Positions 25,602 through 34,445 of a stretch of DNA of 44,962 bases are shown here, in pieces (position 1 is the first letter of the stretch; every line of letters starts with the position of its first letter). Source of the stretch: UBA1858 sp963926275. GTDB lineage: Bacteria; Pseudomonadota; Gammaproteobacteria; UBA4575. The notes beneath the pieces were generated by a model. It made no database searches. It was not told where the DNA came from and saw only the letters and a list, made by a program, of their open reading frames with translations. The stretch spans positions 1 through 44,962 of the forward strand of contig CAWUWP010000018.1 in assembly GCA_963926275.1 (NCBI GenBank), given 5' to 3'. The position numbers were made by a program, and so were the translations under genes.

Positions 25602-27266
25602 TTAGTGTTCCATGGTGCGATATTTTTCTCGCAAATGATTCCGGAAATATATCGCAGATAAATTCAGCAGTATGATGACTACTACTAGAATTAATGCGGT
25701 GGCATAAACGAGTGGGCGCGCAGCTTCAACATTGGGGCTTTGAAAACCAACATCATAAATATGAAAACCTAAATGCATAAATTTTCTTTCTAAATGCAGG
25801 AACGGCGCATTTAGATCCAGCGGCAAAGAGGGTGCCAACTTAACTGCTCCCACCAACATTAGCGGTGCAACTTCACCGGCTGCTCGTGCTACTGCCAAAA
25901 TTAATCCTGTCATCATGGCTGGGCTCGCCATAGGAATGACTGTACGCCAAAGTGTTTCCGCTTTAGTTGCCCCTAACGCTAACGAACCTTCTCTGACTGA
26001 ACTTGGAATTCTTGACAGTCCTTCTTCGGTGGCAACAATCACAACAGGGACGGTTAATAATGCCAATGTTAATGACGCCCACAGCAATCCACCGGAACCA
26101 AATGTAGGTGATGGCAATGCTTCTGGATAGAATAATTGATCAATATTCCCACCCAGAAAATAAACAAAGAAACCCAAACCGAATACACCATAAACAATCG
26201 AGGGCACACCAGCTAAATTGTTGACTGAGATTCTAACCAATCTCGTAATGAATCCTTGCTTAGCATATTCGCGTAAATAGATAGCGGCGATAACACCAAA
26301 TGGTGTCACGATGACAGACATCAACAACACCATCATCACCGTGCCGAATATTGCCGGGAAGATACCACCTTCTGTGTTTGCTTCTCGCGGATCGTCGCTG
26401 ACAAAGTTTTTCAAGTTAACAAAATAATGCGCTACCTTTGTCCCTAAGCCCATAGCATTAGGTCTCGTTGCTTTAATAATGTCTGCCAAGTTGATCCGTT
26501 TTTCTTGGCCATTCTGAATTGTCATTACCGCCTGATCGCGCGTAATAGCTGCATATAATTTTTCTAATTCTCCTTTCAGAACTTCGTAGGCATCATCCTC
26601 AATTTTACGCTGTGCTTTAATATTGGCACTAGCCTCAGGATCACTGACACCACTTAATTCAATCCTGCGTTCTCTTAGGCGTAACTTTTCGATTTTATAA
26701 TTGATCTTTCCAATATCGTACTTTTCAATCTCATGAATTTCATCGCGCAATTCATCAACTCGTTCTAATCGAATTTGTAGTTCATCCCACAACGCATCTG
26801 GCTTTACATCCAGCACATCACCACTCTCACTCAGCGATTGCAGGAAACCATAAAAATTACCCCATTGAGTTCGCTCAAACACAATGGCATCGACAGGCTT
26901 ACGCACTGCCTGTTCATTGGGTTTAACAACAAGCTTGAAATCTACTCCGTACATATCGCGGTTTCCGATTTTAAGCAAAGTTCTTTCAACAAGCTCTTCT
27001 TCAAAATCAGCATGCAATCCAGAAGCAACCAACTGTTTTGCAGGGACTATCTCAACTTTTGCACGTTCCCCCAATAGTACAACTTGAGTTCCACTATCCA
27101 GGTAATCGATCTCCCAAATTGTCTTCGGCCAAAAATGACCAAGGCCTCTTACCGCAATCAAAACCAGTAAACCTACGACCATGATCATACTGATAGATAC
27201 CGCACCGGCATTTAACCATACCCATGGCGTACCACTTTTAAAGAAACCTAGCTTTTCTGTATTCAT
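25602..27266 (-). CDS. pstA: Phosphate ABC transporter permease PstA, long form
   Basis: This permease subunit pairs with PstC. At 554 aa it is nearly twice E. coli PstA. One N-terminal helix (about 14-36) is followed by some 260 extra residues, with a charged coiled-coil stretch near 155-245 (RVDELRDEIHEIEKYDIGK). The permease domain begins near residue 305 (FPAIFGTVMMVLLMSVIV). The EAA loop reads EGSLALGATKAETLWRTVIP, and ILAVARAAGEVAPLMLVGAV follows. Long PstA forms occur in other gammaproteobacteria such as Pseudomonas. The role of the insert is unknown. The start is 5 bp after the pstC stop. Confidence 0.94.
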   Translation of the reverse strand: MNTEKLGFFKSGTPWVWLNAGAVSISMIMVVGLLVLIAVRGLGHFWPKTIWEIDYLDSGTQVVLLGERAKVEIVPAKQLVASGLHADFEEELVERTLLKIGNRDMYGVDFKLVVKPNEQAVRKPVDAIVFERTQWGNFYGFLQSLSESGDVLDVKPDALWDELQIRLERVDELRDEIHEIEKYDIGKINYKIEKLRLRERRIELSGVSDPEASANIKAQRKIEDDAYEVLKGELEKLYAAITRDQAVMTIQNGQEKRINLADIIKATRPNAMGLGTKVAHYFVNLKNFVSDDPREANTEGGIFPAIFGTVMMVLLMSVIVTPFGVIAAIYLREYAKQGFITRLVRISVNNLAGVPSIVYGVFGLGFFVYFLGGNIDQLFYPEALPSPTFGSGGLLWASLTLALLTVPVVIVATEEGLSRIPSSVREGSLALGATKAETLWRTVIPMASPAMMTGLILAVARAAGEVAPLMLVGAVKLAPSLPLDLNAPFLHLERKFMHLGFHIYDVGFQSPNVEAARPLVYATALILVVVIILLNLSAIYFRNHLREKYRTMEH

Positions 27267-27271
27267 GATAA

Positions 27272-29524
27272 TTATAAGCTACTGTATTTCTTTCTTAACC
27301 GTTGACGCACAATTTCCGCCACCGTGTTAAAGAAGAAAGTAAAAATGAATAAAACAAATGCCGCCAAGAATAAGATTCGATAGTGAGTACTATCGACTTC
27401 AGATTCTGGCAATTCGACTGCAATGTTTGCAGACAAAGTGCGCATACCCTGGAAAATACTAAAGTCCATCACTGGCGTGTTACCTGTTGCCATCAATACA
27501 ATCATTGTTTCACCCACTGCACGACCGAACCCGATCATAACCGCAGAGAAAATGCCTGGACTTGCCGACAACAATACAACGCGAACTAATGTTTGCCACG
27601 GTGTCGCGCCCAACGCCAAGGAGCCTGAGGTCAAGTGTTTTGGCACACTGAATATGGCATCTTCAGCAATTGAGAAGATTGTTGGTATTACCGCAAACCC
27701 CATCGCGATACCGATAATTAGCGCATTACGCTGATCAAATCCAATGCCTAGTTCTTCACTCATCCATATTCGAACATTACCATCAAACAACAAACGTTCT
27801 ATAAATGGTGACACACCAACACATAGTAGTGCGATTAAAATTAAAGGAATAATCAACGCAGCTGCCTGCCACCCTTCAGGGATGAACCGTTTGGCTGAGC
27901 CGGGTAATTTCCACCACACTAATGATAGTAGAATTATTCCAATTGGCATTAATACAAAAATGCTAAATACACCAGGCAAATGTAATTCCACAAATGGCGC
28001 AAGCCATAACCCGGCGAGGAACCCTAGAATCACTGTTGGCAATGCTTCCATAATTTCAATCGAAGGTTTTACAATCGCGCGCATCGGCGGTGCCATAAAG
28101 TAGGCTGTAAAAATTGCTCCGCAAATTGCTAGCGGCATGGCAAATAACATTGCGTAGAAAGCCGCTTTTAATGTCCCGAATGTTAATGGTACTAAACTAT
28201 ATTTAGGTTCGAAGTCACTACTGGCTGATGATGACTGCCAGATATAATCTGGCTTGACATAATCTTCGTACCAAACTTTCCCCCATAATGCAGACAATGA
28301 AGTCTCAGGATGATGATTATCAATATCCCATACCTTGATATTTCTGTTTCTGTCCTCTGCAATAAAGATATCCGCACGAGGGGCTACTGCCAATGTTTGT
28401 ATCGCACTTTCACTCGCTGACAACGACAATAGATCACGTTCACTGGTGGTGTATAGCAATTTAATTTTGCCGGCTTGAGTTGCCGCAATCACACCTTTCC
28501 GTAACTGCTCAGTGGCTAAACTGACTATCGCAGAATTACCAATGCGTGTGTCTCGAATTTTATCTAAACGAAACTCTAGGTCTCCATCACTTCGTACTTG
28601 AAACCACTGCGATAAATTACCACTACTATCACCTATTAATATCGAAATTCCACCGGTCAAAAATTTCAATAGAGTCGGATGTACATCACCCTCAGTGACT
28701 TGTACTTTTTCTCTTAAATTAAAATCATTCTCGCGAATATCATAGGCTGATAAACTTCCATCTTGTGTCAGTATATATGCCCACTCTTGCTCCGGATCCA
28801 CTAGCAAGCCGAGGATTGGATCCACTGTGATAATTTGATTTCTATCACCGATTTCTAATGTCGTCGCTTCATCAATAAATGAAGACTCTTTTTCAAAAGA
28901 TTGAAAGACTATTTTCCCATCGGTTGTACGCGCAATTATTGTCGTTGAATCTTCATTACTTCCAATGGCAAAATCTAGCAGCGGACCTTCGGCAACATGA
29001 AACGCATCTTCACCATACGGATATAAAATATCAGGGTGAATAATTCGACTAGTCTCTGTGAACTCTAGTTCATAGTTGTGTTGGAAAAACAGCAACTCAC
29101 CTGAATGCAAACCAACAGCTAATAAACCACTTGTCTCGTTAACCACTCGGAATGATGTAATGCTGTTATCAGCAGCAATAGGCAAATTTCTTTCTAGGAT
29201 TGGCTCGCCATTTTCGACATCAAAAAATAGCACACTACCTGAATCACCAACTCGCAGACCAATTTCAGCCTGCTCTTCAATGGCTAAATATATAGTTTTA
29301 TCATTCGTCCCGGGGGTTTGATACTGACCAATTTCATCAATTGATGGTTGACCAAAAAGTGGATACACCACGCTGAGCAAGAATAGAAAAATTAAGGCAA
29401 TAGCAGCAATGACACTTATGCCACCTATTTGAACCACTCTACGAGCGATTATGTCTATAGCTTTGCGCAATTTCCATCGGCGTTGGCCCGCGGCAATTCT
29501 GTCTGAAATATTACTGGCTTCCAT
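27272..29524 (-). CDS. pstC: Phosphate ABC transporter permease PstC, long form with propeller-like insert
   Basis: The protein is 750 aa against about 320 in E. coli. Helix 1 lies at about residues 31-57. Roughly 380 residues of beta-rich, repeat-like sequence follow, with WD-propeller-like turns such as GLLAVGLHSGELLFF, GILGLLVDPEQEWAYIL-like segments and FIAEDRNRNIKVWDIDNHH. The permease domain starts near residue 442. It has ALPTVILGFLAGLWLAPF, the EAA loop SLALGATPWQTLVRVVLLS and GFGRAVGETMIVLMATGN. The insert would face the periplasm if helix 1 is the first of the fold, perhaps sensing or contacting PstS; this is inference. Confidence 0.94.
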   Translation of the reverse strand: MEASNISDRIAAGQRRWKLRKAIDIIARRVVQIGGISVIAAIALIFLFLLSVVYPLFGQPSIDEIGQYQTPGTNDKTIYLAIEEQAEIGLRVGDSGSVLFFDVENGEPILERNLPIAADNSITSFRVVNETSGLLAVGLHSGELLFFQHNYELEFTETSRIIHPDILYPYGEDAFHVAEGPLLDFAIGSNEDSTTIIARTTDGKIVFQSFEKESSFIDEATTLEIGDRNQIITVDPILGLLVDPEQEWAYILTQDGSLSAYDIRENDFNLREKVQVTEGDVHPTLLKFLTGGISILIGDSSGNLSQWFQVRSDGDLEFRLDKIRDTRIGNSAIVSLATEQLRKGVIAATQAGKIKLLYTTSERDLLSLSASESAIQTLAVAPRADIFIAEDRNRNIKVWDIDNHHPETSLSALWGKVWYEDYVKPDYIWQSSSASSDFEPKYSLVPLTFGTLKAAFYAMLFAMPLAICGAIFTAYFMAPPMRAIVKPSIEIMEALPTVILGFLAGLWLAPFVELHLPGVFSIFVLMPIGIILLSLVWWKLPGSAKRFIPEGWQAAALIIPLILIALLCVGVSPFIERLLFDGNVRIWMSEELGIGFDQRNALIIGIAMGFAVIPTIFSIAEDAIFSVPKHLTSGSLALGATPWQTLVRVVLLSASPGIFSAVMIGFGRAVGETMIVLMATGNTPVMDFSIFQGMRTLSANIAVELPESEVDSTHYRILFLAAFVLFIFTFFFNTVAEIVRQRLRKKYSSL

Positions 29525-29593
29525 TTCCTAAATGATTCTGTGTCTTTAGTCGGTTGATATTATATTAGAGCATTATGAGTGCGGGATAAAAAG

Positions 29594-29620
29594 AAAGCCC
29601 TATAAAATTTATAGGGCTTT
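29594..29620 (-). terminator. Terminator/attenuator between pstS and pstC
   Basis: AAAGCCCTATAAA at 29594-29606 pairs with TTTATAGGGCTTT at 29608-29620. On the minus strand it is followed by CTTTTT. It lies between the pstS stop and the pstC start, so it likely makes pstS mRNA more abundant than that of the permease genes, which are reached by read-through. Confidence 0.8.
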
Positions 29621-29658
29621 CAGGGACTACCTTGTTACTCTGAGATCGCTTGGTTGTA

Positions 29659-30633
29659 TTACATTCCTAAGGATTTCATCGTTTTCTCAGCTACTTTTGC
29701 TGGTAATGGAATATATCCATCCTTAACAACAACTTTCTGACCTTGCTTAGATAACACTAACTTAATGAACTCACCTTCTAAAGGAGAAAGTGGTTTATTT
29801 GGATGCTTATTTATATAGACGTATAAGAAACGAGCTAATGGGTACTTCCCAGAAATTGCTGTCTCAGCTGAAGCTTCTATAAAATTATCAGATCCACCCT
29901 TAGCGATAGGCAATGGACGAACACCTGTGGTTTTATAGCCAATGCCAGAGTAACCAATGCCATTTAATGATTGTGTCACAGACTGGACAACTGAAGCTGA
30001 GCCCGGCTGCTCATTGACTGTTGATTTAAAGTCACCCTTACACAAAGCTTTCTTTTTAAAATAGCCGTAAGTACCTGACACTGAGTTACGTCCAAACAAC
30101 TGGATGTCTTTACGCGCCCAATCACCTGTTAATCCTAGATCGCCCCAATTCATCACTGTTTCTTTAGAGCCACATTTACGTGTACTAGAGAAAATAGCAT
30201 CAACTTGTTCAATTGAAAGCCCTGCAATTGGGTTATCTTTATGTGCAAACACAGCCAAAGCATCAATGGCCACAGGCACAGCGGTTGGCTTGTAACCATA
30301 TTTCTCTTCAAATGAGGCAATTTCTTTGTCCTTCATTTTACGGCTCATAGGCCCAATGTTTGATGTTCCTTCAGTCAATCCTGGCGGCGCAGTTGATGAA
30401 CCTGCAGCCTGGATCTGAATATTCACATTTGGGTAATAGCGCTTATAGTCTTCAGCCCAAAGTGTCATCAGATTAGCTAAGGTATCTGAACCCACGCTAG
30501 ATAAGTTGCCTGATACGCCACTTGCAACAGTGTAGTCTTTCAACCCCTCATCAACTATTGCTTCAGCAAACGCAACATTCGTGGAAACGGCCACTAACGT
30601 TGTTAAAGCTGCAGTCATATGCTTAAAGTTCAT
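29659..30633 (-). CDS. pstS: Periplasmic phosphate-binding protein PstS
   Basis: This is the phosphate receptor of the Pst importer. A signal peptide of about 23 residues (TAALTTLVAVSTNVAFA) precedes the mature protein. Phosphate-contacting segments of this PstS subfamily are visible: SSVGSDTLANLMTLW, AAGSSTAPPGLTEGTSNIGP and FGRNSVSGTYGYFKKKAL. The 324-aa length is normal. An SD (GAGGAGAA) precedes the ATG. Pho-box-like repeats lie about 70-90 nt upstream, and a terminator follows the stop. Confidence 0.96.
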   Translation of the reverse strand: MNFKHMTAALTTLVAVSTNVAFAEAIVDEGLKDYTVASGVSGNLSSVGSDTLANLMTLWAEDYKRYYPNVNIQIQAAGSSTAPPGLTEGTSNIGPMSRKMKDKEIASFEEKYGYKPTAVPVAIDALAVFAHKDNPIAGLSIEQVDAIFSSTRKCGSKETVMNWGDLGLTGDWARKDIQLFGRNSVSGTYGYFKKKALCKGDFKSTVNEQPGSASVVQSVTQSLNGIGYSGIGYKTTGVRPLPIAKGGSDNFIEASAETAISGKYPLARFLYVYINKHPNKPLSPLEGEFIKLVLSKQGQKVVVKDGYIPLPAKVAEKTMKSLGM

Positions 30634-30691
30634 TTATTCTCCTCAGAATTACCGTGTTATAACGGCATGTTTAATATAGAGGTTGCACTCT

Positions 30692-30720
30692 ATTACTCAT
30701 TTGTTACACCCGTATTACAG
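30692..30720 (-). promoter_or_regulatory. Pho-box-like PhoB site upstream of pstS
   Basis: On the minus strand the sequence reads CTGTAAT-ACGG-GTGTAAC, two 7-bp units with a 4-bp spacer as in the CTGTCAT consensus. A third degenerate unit (GAGTAAT) follows 4 bp later. TATATT further downstream is a suitable -10. Position and regulon both fit PhoB control of pstS. Confidence 0.7.
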
Positions 30721-30739
30721 TATGGGATTTTCAGCTAAG

Positions 30740-32050
30740 TTATTGTTCTTTATAAACAATCCGTTCTTCAGGGAAATATAGTTCTACGCATGTGACCACA
30801 TGTTTCTGGCTACGCACCTTAAGTTCACCACCATGACGTTCCATTATGTGTTTAACGATAGAAAGTCCTAGTCCTGTACCGCCCATATCACGTGAGCGAC
30901 CTTTTTCGATACGATAGAAACGTTCAGTCAAACGTGGAATATGAGCCTCATCAATGCCCGCACCGGCATTAGAAACAGATAATGATGACCCGCCTTGGTT
31001 ATGTTTAGTCCAGCGAATCTCTATCGACGAGTCATCCGGTGAATATTTGACCGCATTATCCATGATATTCCGAATAGCACTTTGTAGTTCACGATAATCA
31101 CCATTAATATGAACATTGGCATCAGCTTCAAACTCAAAATGCTGATTTTTGTAGAGTTCTGACGACTTTAATAATTCAACACCTTCACGTATCAACAAGG
31201 TGATATCGATCTTTTCAGACTGGCTTTTTGTAAGCGGCAAGCCCTCAAGTCTAGATAGTGATAACAAGTCTTCAATCAGGCGCTTTAATCGTTGTGCTTG
31301 CTCTAAGGCGCCATCCACACCGCGTCGCGTTAGTGGTGGCATTTCTTCACGCAACGATAATGTCTCCAAATAACCAATAATGACTGTTAGCGGTGTACGC
31401 ATTTCATGTGAGGCATTAAAGACGAATTCTTTTCGTACGTTCTGCACTCTTAGCAAGTCACCATGATCGTGGACTATTAACAGCTTCTTACCGTCATCAT
31501 AAGTGACGACTCTCAGCATAAGATCATTTTCAGAGCTATTAGCAGATGAAAATTCTAGTGGCTCATCAAATAATTGCTTATTGAGATAGCTGGTTATCCC
31601 CGGATCACGCACAATATTATCGATTCGCTGACCAATATCGCGAGACATATCAATTTTTAATACTGTTTTTGCTGCCGGATTTGCCCATTCAATGGTTTGC
31701 ATGTGATCGACTATCAACATCGCATCTGGCATCGCTTTGGTTGCCGCATCAAACTTTGTTAGTGAGCGTTGTAGATTTATTGTCTCTTCATTGTGATGTT
31801 TTTTGATATCACAAATTAGGGTGATTATTTGATATACCGAGCCATTCAAGTCGGGTGCTGCATTAATCGGCGCGCCTGATAGTAACCAACGATGTAAATG
31901 CATTAATTGACGTAAATGCCAAATAATAAATGCCAATAAACCAATAGAAATAGATAGGGCCCAGTGTCCGGTGATATAACCAAAGACTAAACTAACGACA
32001 AAAACCAATAAGGCTAATCTTACTTCAACCCAAAATGTTGCTATGCGCAT
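30740..32050 (-). CDS. phoR: Phosphate-regulon sensor histidine kinase PhoR
   Basis: This is a 436-aa inner-membrane kinase. Two close N-terminal helices (RLALLVFVVSLVFGYITG and ALSISIGLLAFIIW) have no sizeable periplasmic loop, as expected for PhoR. A PAS-like region follows (AMPDAMLIVDHMQTIEWANP). The HisKA motif FVFNASHEMRTPLTVIIGYL has phospho-acceptor His215. The ATPase domain has IMDNAVKYSPDDSS, GAGIDEAHIPRLTERFYRI and GGTGLGLSIVKHIMERHGG. The ATG overlaps the phoB stop by one base. Confidence 0.96.
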   Translation of the reverse strand: MRIATFWVEVRLALLVFVVSLVFGYITGHWALSISIGLLAFIIWHLRQLMHLHRWLLSGAPINAAPDLNGSVYQIITLICDIKKHHNEETINLQRSLTKFDAATKAMPDAMLIVDHMQTIEWANPAAKTVLKIDMSRDIGQRIDNIVRDPGITSYLNKQLFDEPLEFSSANSSENDLMLRVVTYDDGKKLLIVHDHGDLLRVQNVRKEFVFNASHEMRTPLTVIIGYLETLSLREEMPPLTRRGVDGALEQAQRLKRLIEDLLSLSRLEGLPLTKSQSEKIDITLLIREGVELLKSSELYKNQHFEFEADANVHINGDYRELQSAIRNIMDNAVKYSPDDSSIEIRWTKHNQGGSSLSVSNAGAGIDEAHIPRLTERFYRIEKGRSRDMGGTGLGLSIVKHIMERHGGELKVRSQKHVVTCVELYFPEERIVYKEQ

Positions 32051-32742
32051 TATTTCTCGGCAAGGAAGTGGTAACCGTAACCTCTGACTGTTTGCACCAT
32101 TTTATGGCAGTTGTAGGGGGTTAATAATTTTCTCAACCGCAATATGTGTACATCGACGGTTCGTTCTTCTACAAACTTACTGCGACCCCATACAAAATCT
32201 AGCAACTGTGCTCGACTATATACTTTATCTGGATGCGTCATAAAAAACTCTAATAAGCGGAACTCGGTAGGCCCCACCTCAAATTGCGTATCATCAATGA
32301 TTACATGATGGGCATCAAGGTCAAGTGTTAACTTACCATAGGTGAGCTTATTGTCACCTTCTTCACCCTCGATTCTTCGCATCACTGCGTGGATACGTGC
32401 TGATAGCTCTCTGACTGAAAATGGCTTAGTGATGTAATCATCAGCACCTGAGTCTAGACCTTGTATTTTGTCTCTCTCTTCGGTTTTAGCAGTGAGCATG
32501 ATAATAGGAATATGGCTGGTTATTTCGTCACGCTTGATTCGCCTGACCAATTCAAGCCCAGACACATCTGGCAGCATCCAATCCATTAAAATCAGGCTTG
32601 GCAGGTCTTGTGCGAGCTTTTCTGTTGCCTGTCTTCCATCGACTGCTTCAACAATGTCATAACCATCGCTATCTAACGCAAAATACACCATGTCGCGTAT
32701 TGGCTTTTCATCTTCAACAATTAATATTTGATGTTTTTTCAT
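32050..32742 (-). CDS. phoB: Phosphate-regulon response regulator PhoB
   Basis: This is a 230-aa OmpR-family regulator. The receiver domain has acidic residues in VEDEKP, the phospho-acceptor Asp54 in LILMDWMLPDVSG, Thr in IIMLTAKTEE and Lys in YITKPFSVREL. The C-terminal winged helix contains PTEFRLLEFFMTHPDKVYSR and VDVHILRLRKLL. It is expected to bind the Pho boxes upstream of pstS and of the porin. It is the first gene of phoBR. Confidence 0.97.
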   Translation of the reverse strand: MKKHQILIVEDEKPIRDMVYFALDSDGYDIVEAVDGRQATEKLAQDLPSLILMDWMLPDVSGLELVRRIKRDEITSHIPIIMLTAKTEERDKIQGLDSGADDYITKPFSVRELSARIHAVMRRIEGEEGDNKLTYGKLTLDLDAHHVIIDDTQFEVGPTEFRLLEFFMTHPDKVYSRAQLLDFVWGRSKFVEERTVDVHILRLRKLLTPYNCHKMVQTVRGYGYHFLAEK

Positions 32743-32826
32743 TGGCTCAAGAAAAAAATTTAGCTGCTTGTGACTCTAATTGTAAATCCATACCTACCTA
32801 AATAAGTATATAAAATTACCTATTGA

Positions 32827-32845
32827 TTTAGGAATCATTCCTAAA
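32827..32845. repeat. 19-bp palindrome upstream of phoB
   Basis: TTTAGGAAT and ATTCCTAAA are perfect 9-bp arms around one central base, 85-103 nt upstream of the phoB start. No GC-rich stem with T-run is present, so an operator is more likely than a terminator. The regulator is unknown. Confidence 0.45.
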
Positions 32846-32888
32846 TGGTATTAAAAGCTTGTTACTAACGCGAATTAAATACAAACAT

Positions 32889-32912
32889 AAAAAAGGCAGT
32901 GTTACCACTGCC
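32889..32912 (-). terminator. Rho-independent terminator of the porin gene
   Basis: On the minus strand GGCAGTG, loop GTAA and CACTGCC are followed by six T (the A-run at 32889-32894 on the plus strand). It starts 27 nt after the porin stop. Confidence 0.88.
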
Positions 32913-32938
32913 CTTTTATCAATCTTATCTCAACTAAA

Positions 32939-34231
32939 TTAGAACTTGAATAAGATATCTGTTTGTAAGACTTTTTCTCCATCATCATCTAAACCAGGGG
33001 CATCCTGCTCTGAATCATAATAATCTACGCCTAAAATAATATTTTTAGCGACTGCATATTTGAATTCAAATTCATTAGATTTTGCACCCGTTTTTCCACC
33101 CAAACGATCAGAGTCAGGCAAAAAGTCTGGGACTGCATCCGCTTCTAGATCCGCATTAATGTACTTAAACTGCCAAGTGTGCTGATTACTTACTTTTTTA
33201 TCGCCATACTTGAAACCAAATGCTTTGCCTGTATCTTCATCGCTATCATCATTCTTTATATAATCAGCAAAAATTGTGAAGTTTTTACCTGGAATAAACA
33301 TATCTTTCATCCCTACTTCAACAGATAAACCGATAGCATCATAGTCGTACATGTAGTCTCCACCCACTAATGTATTGTTACCACCGCGATCACCAATCAC
33401 GGCTTCATCCTCTAAACCGTCAAAGGCGTAGTATGTTCCTGCAACGTTTCCAAAAAAGTTGCCTGATTTAAATTTGTGACCTACCTGAGCATAGGTCAAT
33501 GTTGGGTCATCACTGACAGTGCTATATTCCTCTAGAATCCAGTGCCCTACATTTCCGTAAGCAGTACCGAATGAATTTTCTGTTTGTAAATGAGCTGACA
33601 CACCCTCTGGATTAACATCACCATCCCATATTAGATCTGTTGACGCCCATAAATATGCTTTACGTTTGAACTTGCCGCCAACAATACTTGCCCAGTCAGC
33701 TGGCTTCCATTCTGCAAATGCGTAATCTAGACGGATATCTTTGGTTGAGAACCCATCATCTAATGTTTCATTAGTAGAACGCTGATCATCACCGCCACTA
33801 GCAAAACCCAAACCAACATTTACGCTATCAGTCACTTTTGCTTCTGCACCTAAACGCAAACGATAACGGTAACGCTCTCGACTTTGGCTCTCTCCTATTT
33901 CTGGATCAGCTTCTTGATATTGTCGACGCAAACGTAAATCACCTTTAAACTTAATTTTTTCTGCCCATTTAAGATTGTCAGAAAGTTTATTAACAGATGC
34001 TAACTTCTGCTCAGCAGTCTCTTCTATTTTTGCATCAATTTTTTCTTCATCTGATGCTGAAGAATTCTTAAGTAGATTATAGGCTTCGTCATTGATTGTG
34101 CCGTTATCACGAAGCACTTTCAGCAATTCGATCATGGCATCATTAGCAGCAAATGCTGGGGTAGAAACCACCGCACTAGAGGCTATCAATGCAGCTAATG
34201 AAGTGGCACGAATATGTTTTAAATTCATCAT
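32939..34231 (-). CDS. Putative outer-membrane porin, Pho-controlled
   Basis: This is a 430-aa beta-barrel protein. The signal peptide ends in STPAFA (cleavage near residue 28). A short helical segment follows (AEQKLASVNKLSDNLKWAEK), then a run of amphipathic strands rich in Tyr, Asp and Gly (GDLRLRRQYQEADPEIG, GNFFGNVAGTYYAFDG). The terminal residue is Phe, the usual outer-membrane assembly signal. It resembles the uncharacterised putative-porin family (Porin_5 type) rather than OprP/OprO. A strong Pho box upstream and position between phoBR and ppk1 suggest uptake of phosphate or polyphosphate. That role is inference. Confidence 0.85.
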   Translation of the reverse strand: MMNLKHIRATSLAALIASSAVVSTPAFAANDAMIELLKVLRDNGTINDEAYNLLKNSSASDEEKIDAKIEETAEQKLASVNKLSDNLKWAEKIKFKGDLRLRRQYQEADPEIGESQSRERYRYRLRLGAEAKVTDSVNVGLGFASGGDDQRSTNETLDDGFSTKDIRLDYAFAEWKPADWASIVGGKFKRKAYLWASTDLIWDGDVNPEGVSAHLQTENSFGTAYGNVGHWILEEYSTVSDDPTLTYAQVGHKFKSGNFFGNVAGTYYAFDGLEDEAVIGDRGGNNTLVGGDYMYDYDAIGLSVEVGMKDMFIPGKNFTIFADYIKNDDSDEDTGKAFGFKYGDKKVSNQHTWQFKYINADLEADAVPDFLPDSDRLGGKTGAKSNEFEFKYAVAKNIILGVDYYDSEQDAPGLDDDGEKVLQTDILFKF

Positions 34232-34350
34232 TTAACTCTCTGTAATTAAAAAATCATTTTGATACATCATTTAGTGTCGCTCTCAAGGATCTGGATACAT
34301 CACTAATTGTTGATCTAAGGTTTTAGTAGGCGAGATGGTATTTCACTTAG

Positions 34351-34368
34351 ATGACAGCTTCGTGACAA
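34351..34368 (-). promoter_or_regulatory. Pho box upstream of the porin gene
   Basis: On the minus strand it reads TTGTCAC-GAAG-CTGTCAT, two near-consensus 7-bp units with a 4-bp spacer, 120-137 nt before the porin ATG. TACCAT about 11 bp downstream could be the -10. The second unit is an exact match to CTGTCAT. Confidence 0.78.
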
Positions 34369-34382
34369 AGCTGTCTCATTAT

Positions 34383-34427
34383 CGATTTTTTATTAAGCGC
34401 TTAATTTTAAACCTCAATAAAAAATCG
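34383..34427. repeat. 12-bp inverted repeat between porin and PAP2 remnant
   Basis: CGATTTTTTATT at 34383-34394 and AATAAAAAATCG at 34416-34427 are perfect complements, separated by 21 nt that start with the palindrome AAGCGCTT. It is AT-only in the stem, so it is a poor terminator; it might be a decayed 3' end of the adjacent PAP2 remnant. Confidence 0.35.
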
Positions 34428-34445
34428 GTATTTATTTGTTTGAGC

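Noticed and set aside
27744..28103. Long ORF on the strand opposite pstC, and similar long antisense ORFs over recG, cysS and the ND5-like genes
   Set aside because: Each mirrors a well-supported conserved gene in another frame and has no motif or RBS of its own.
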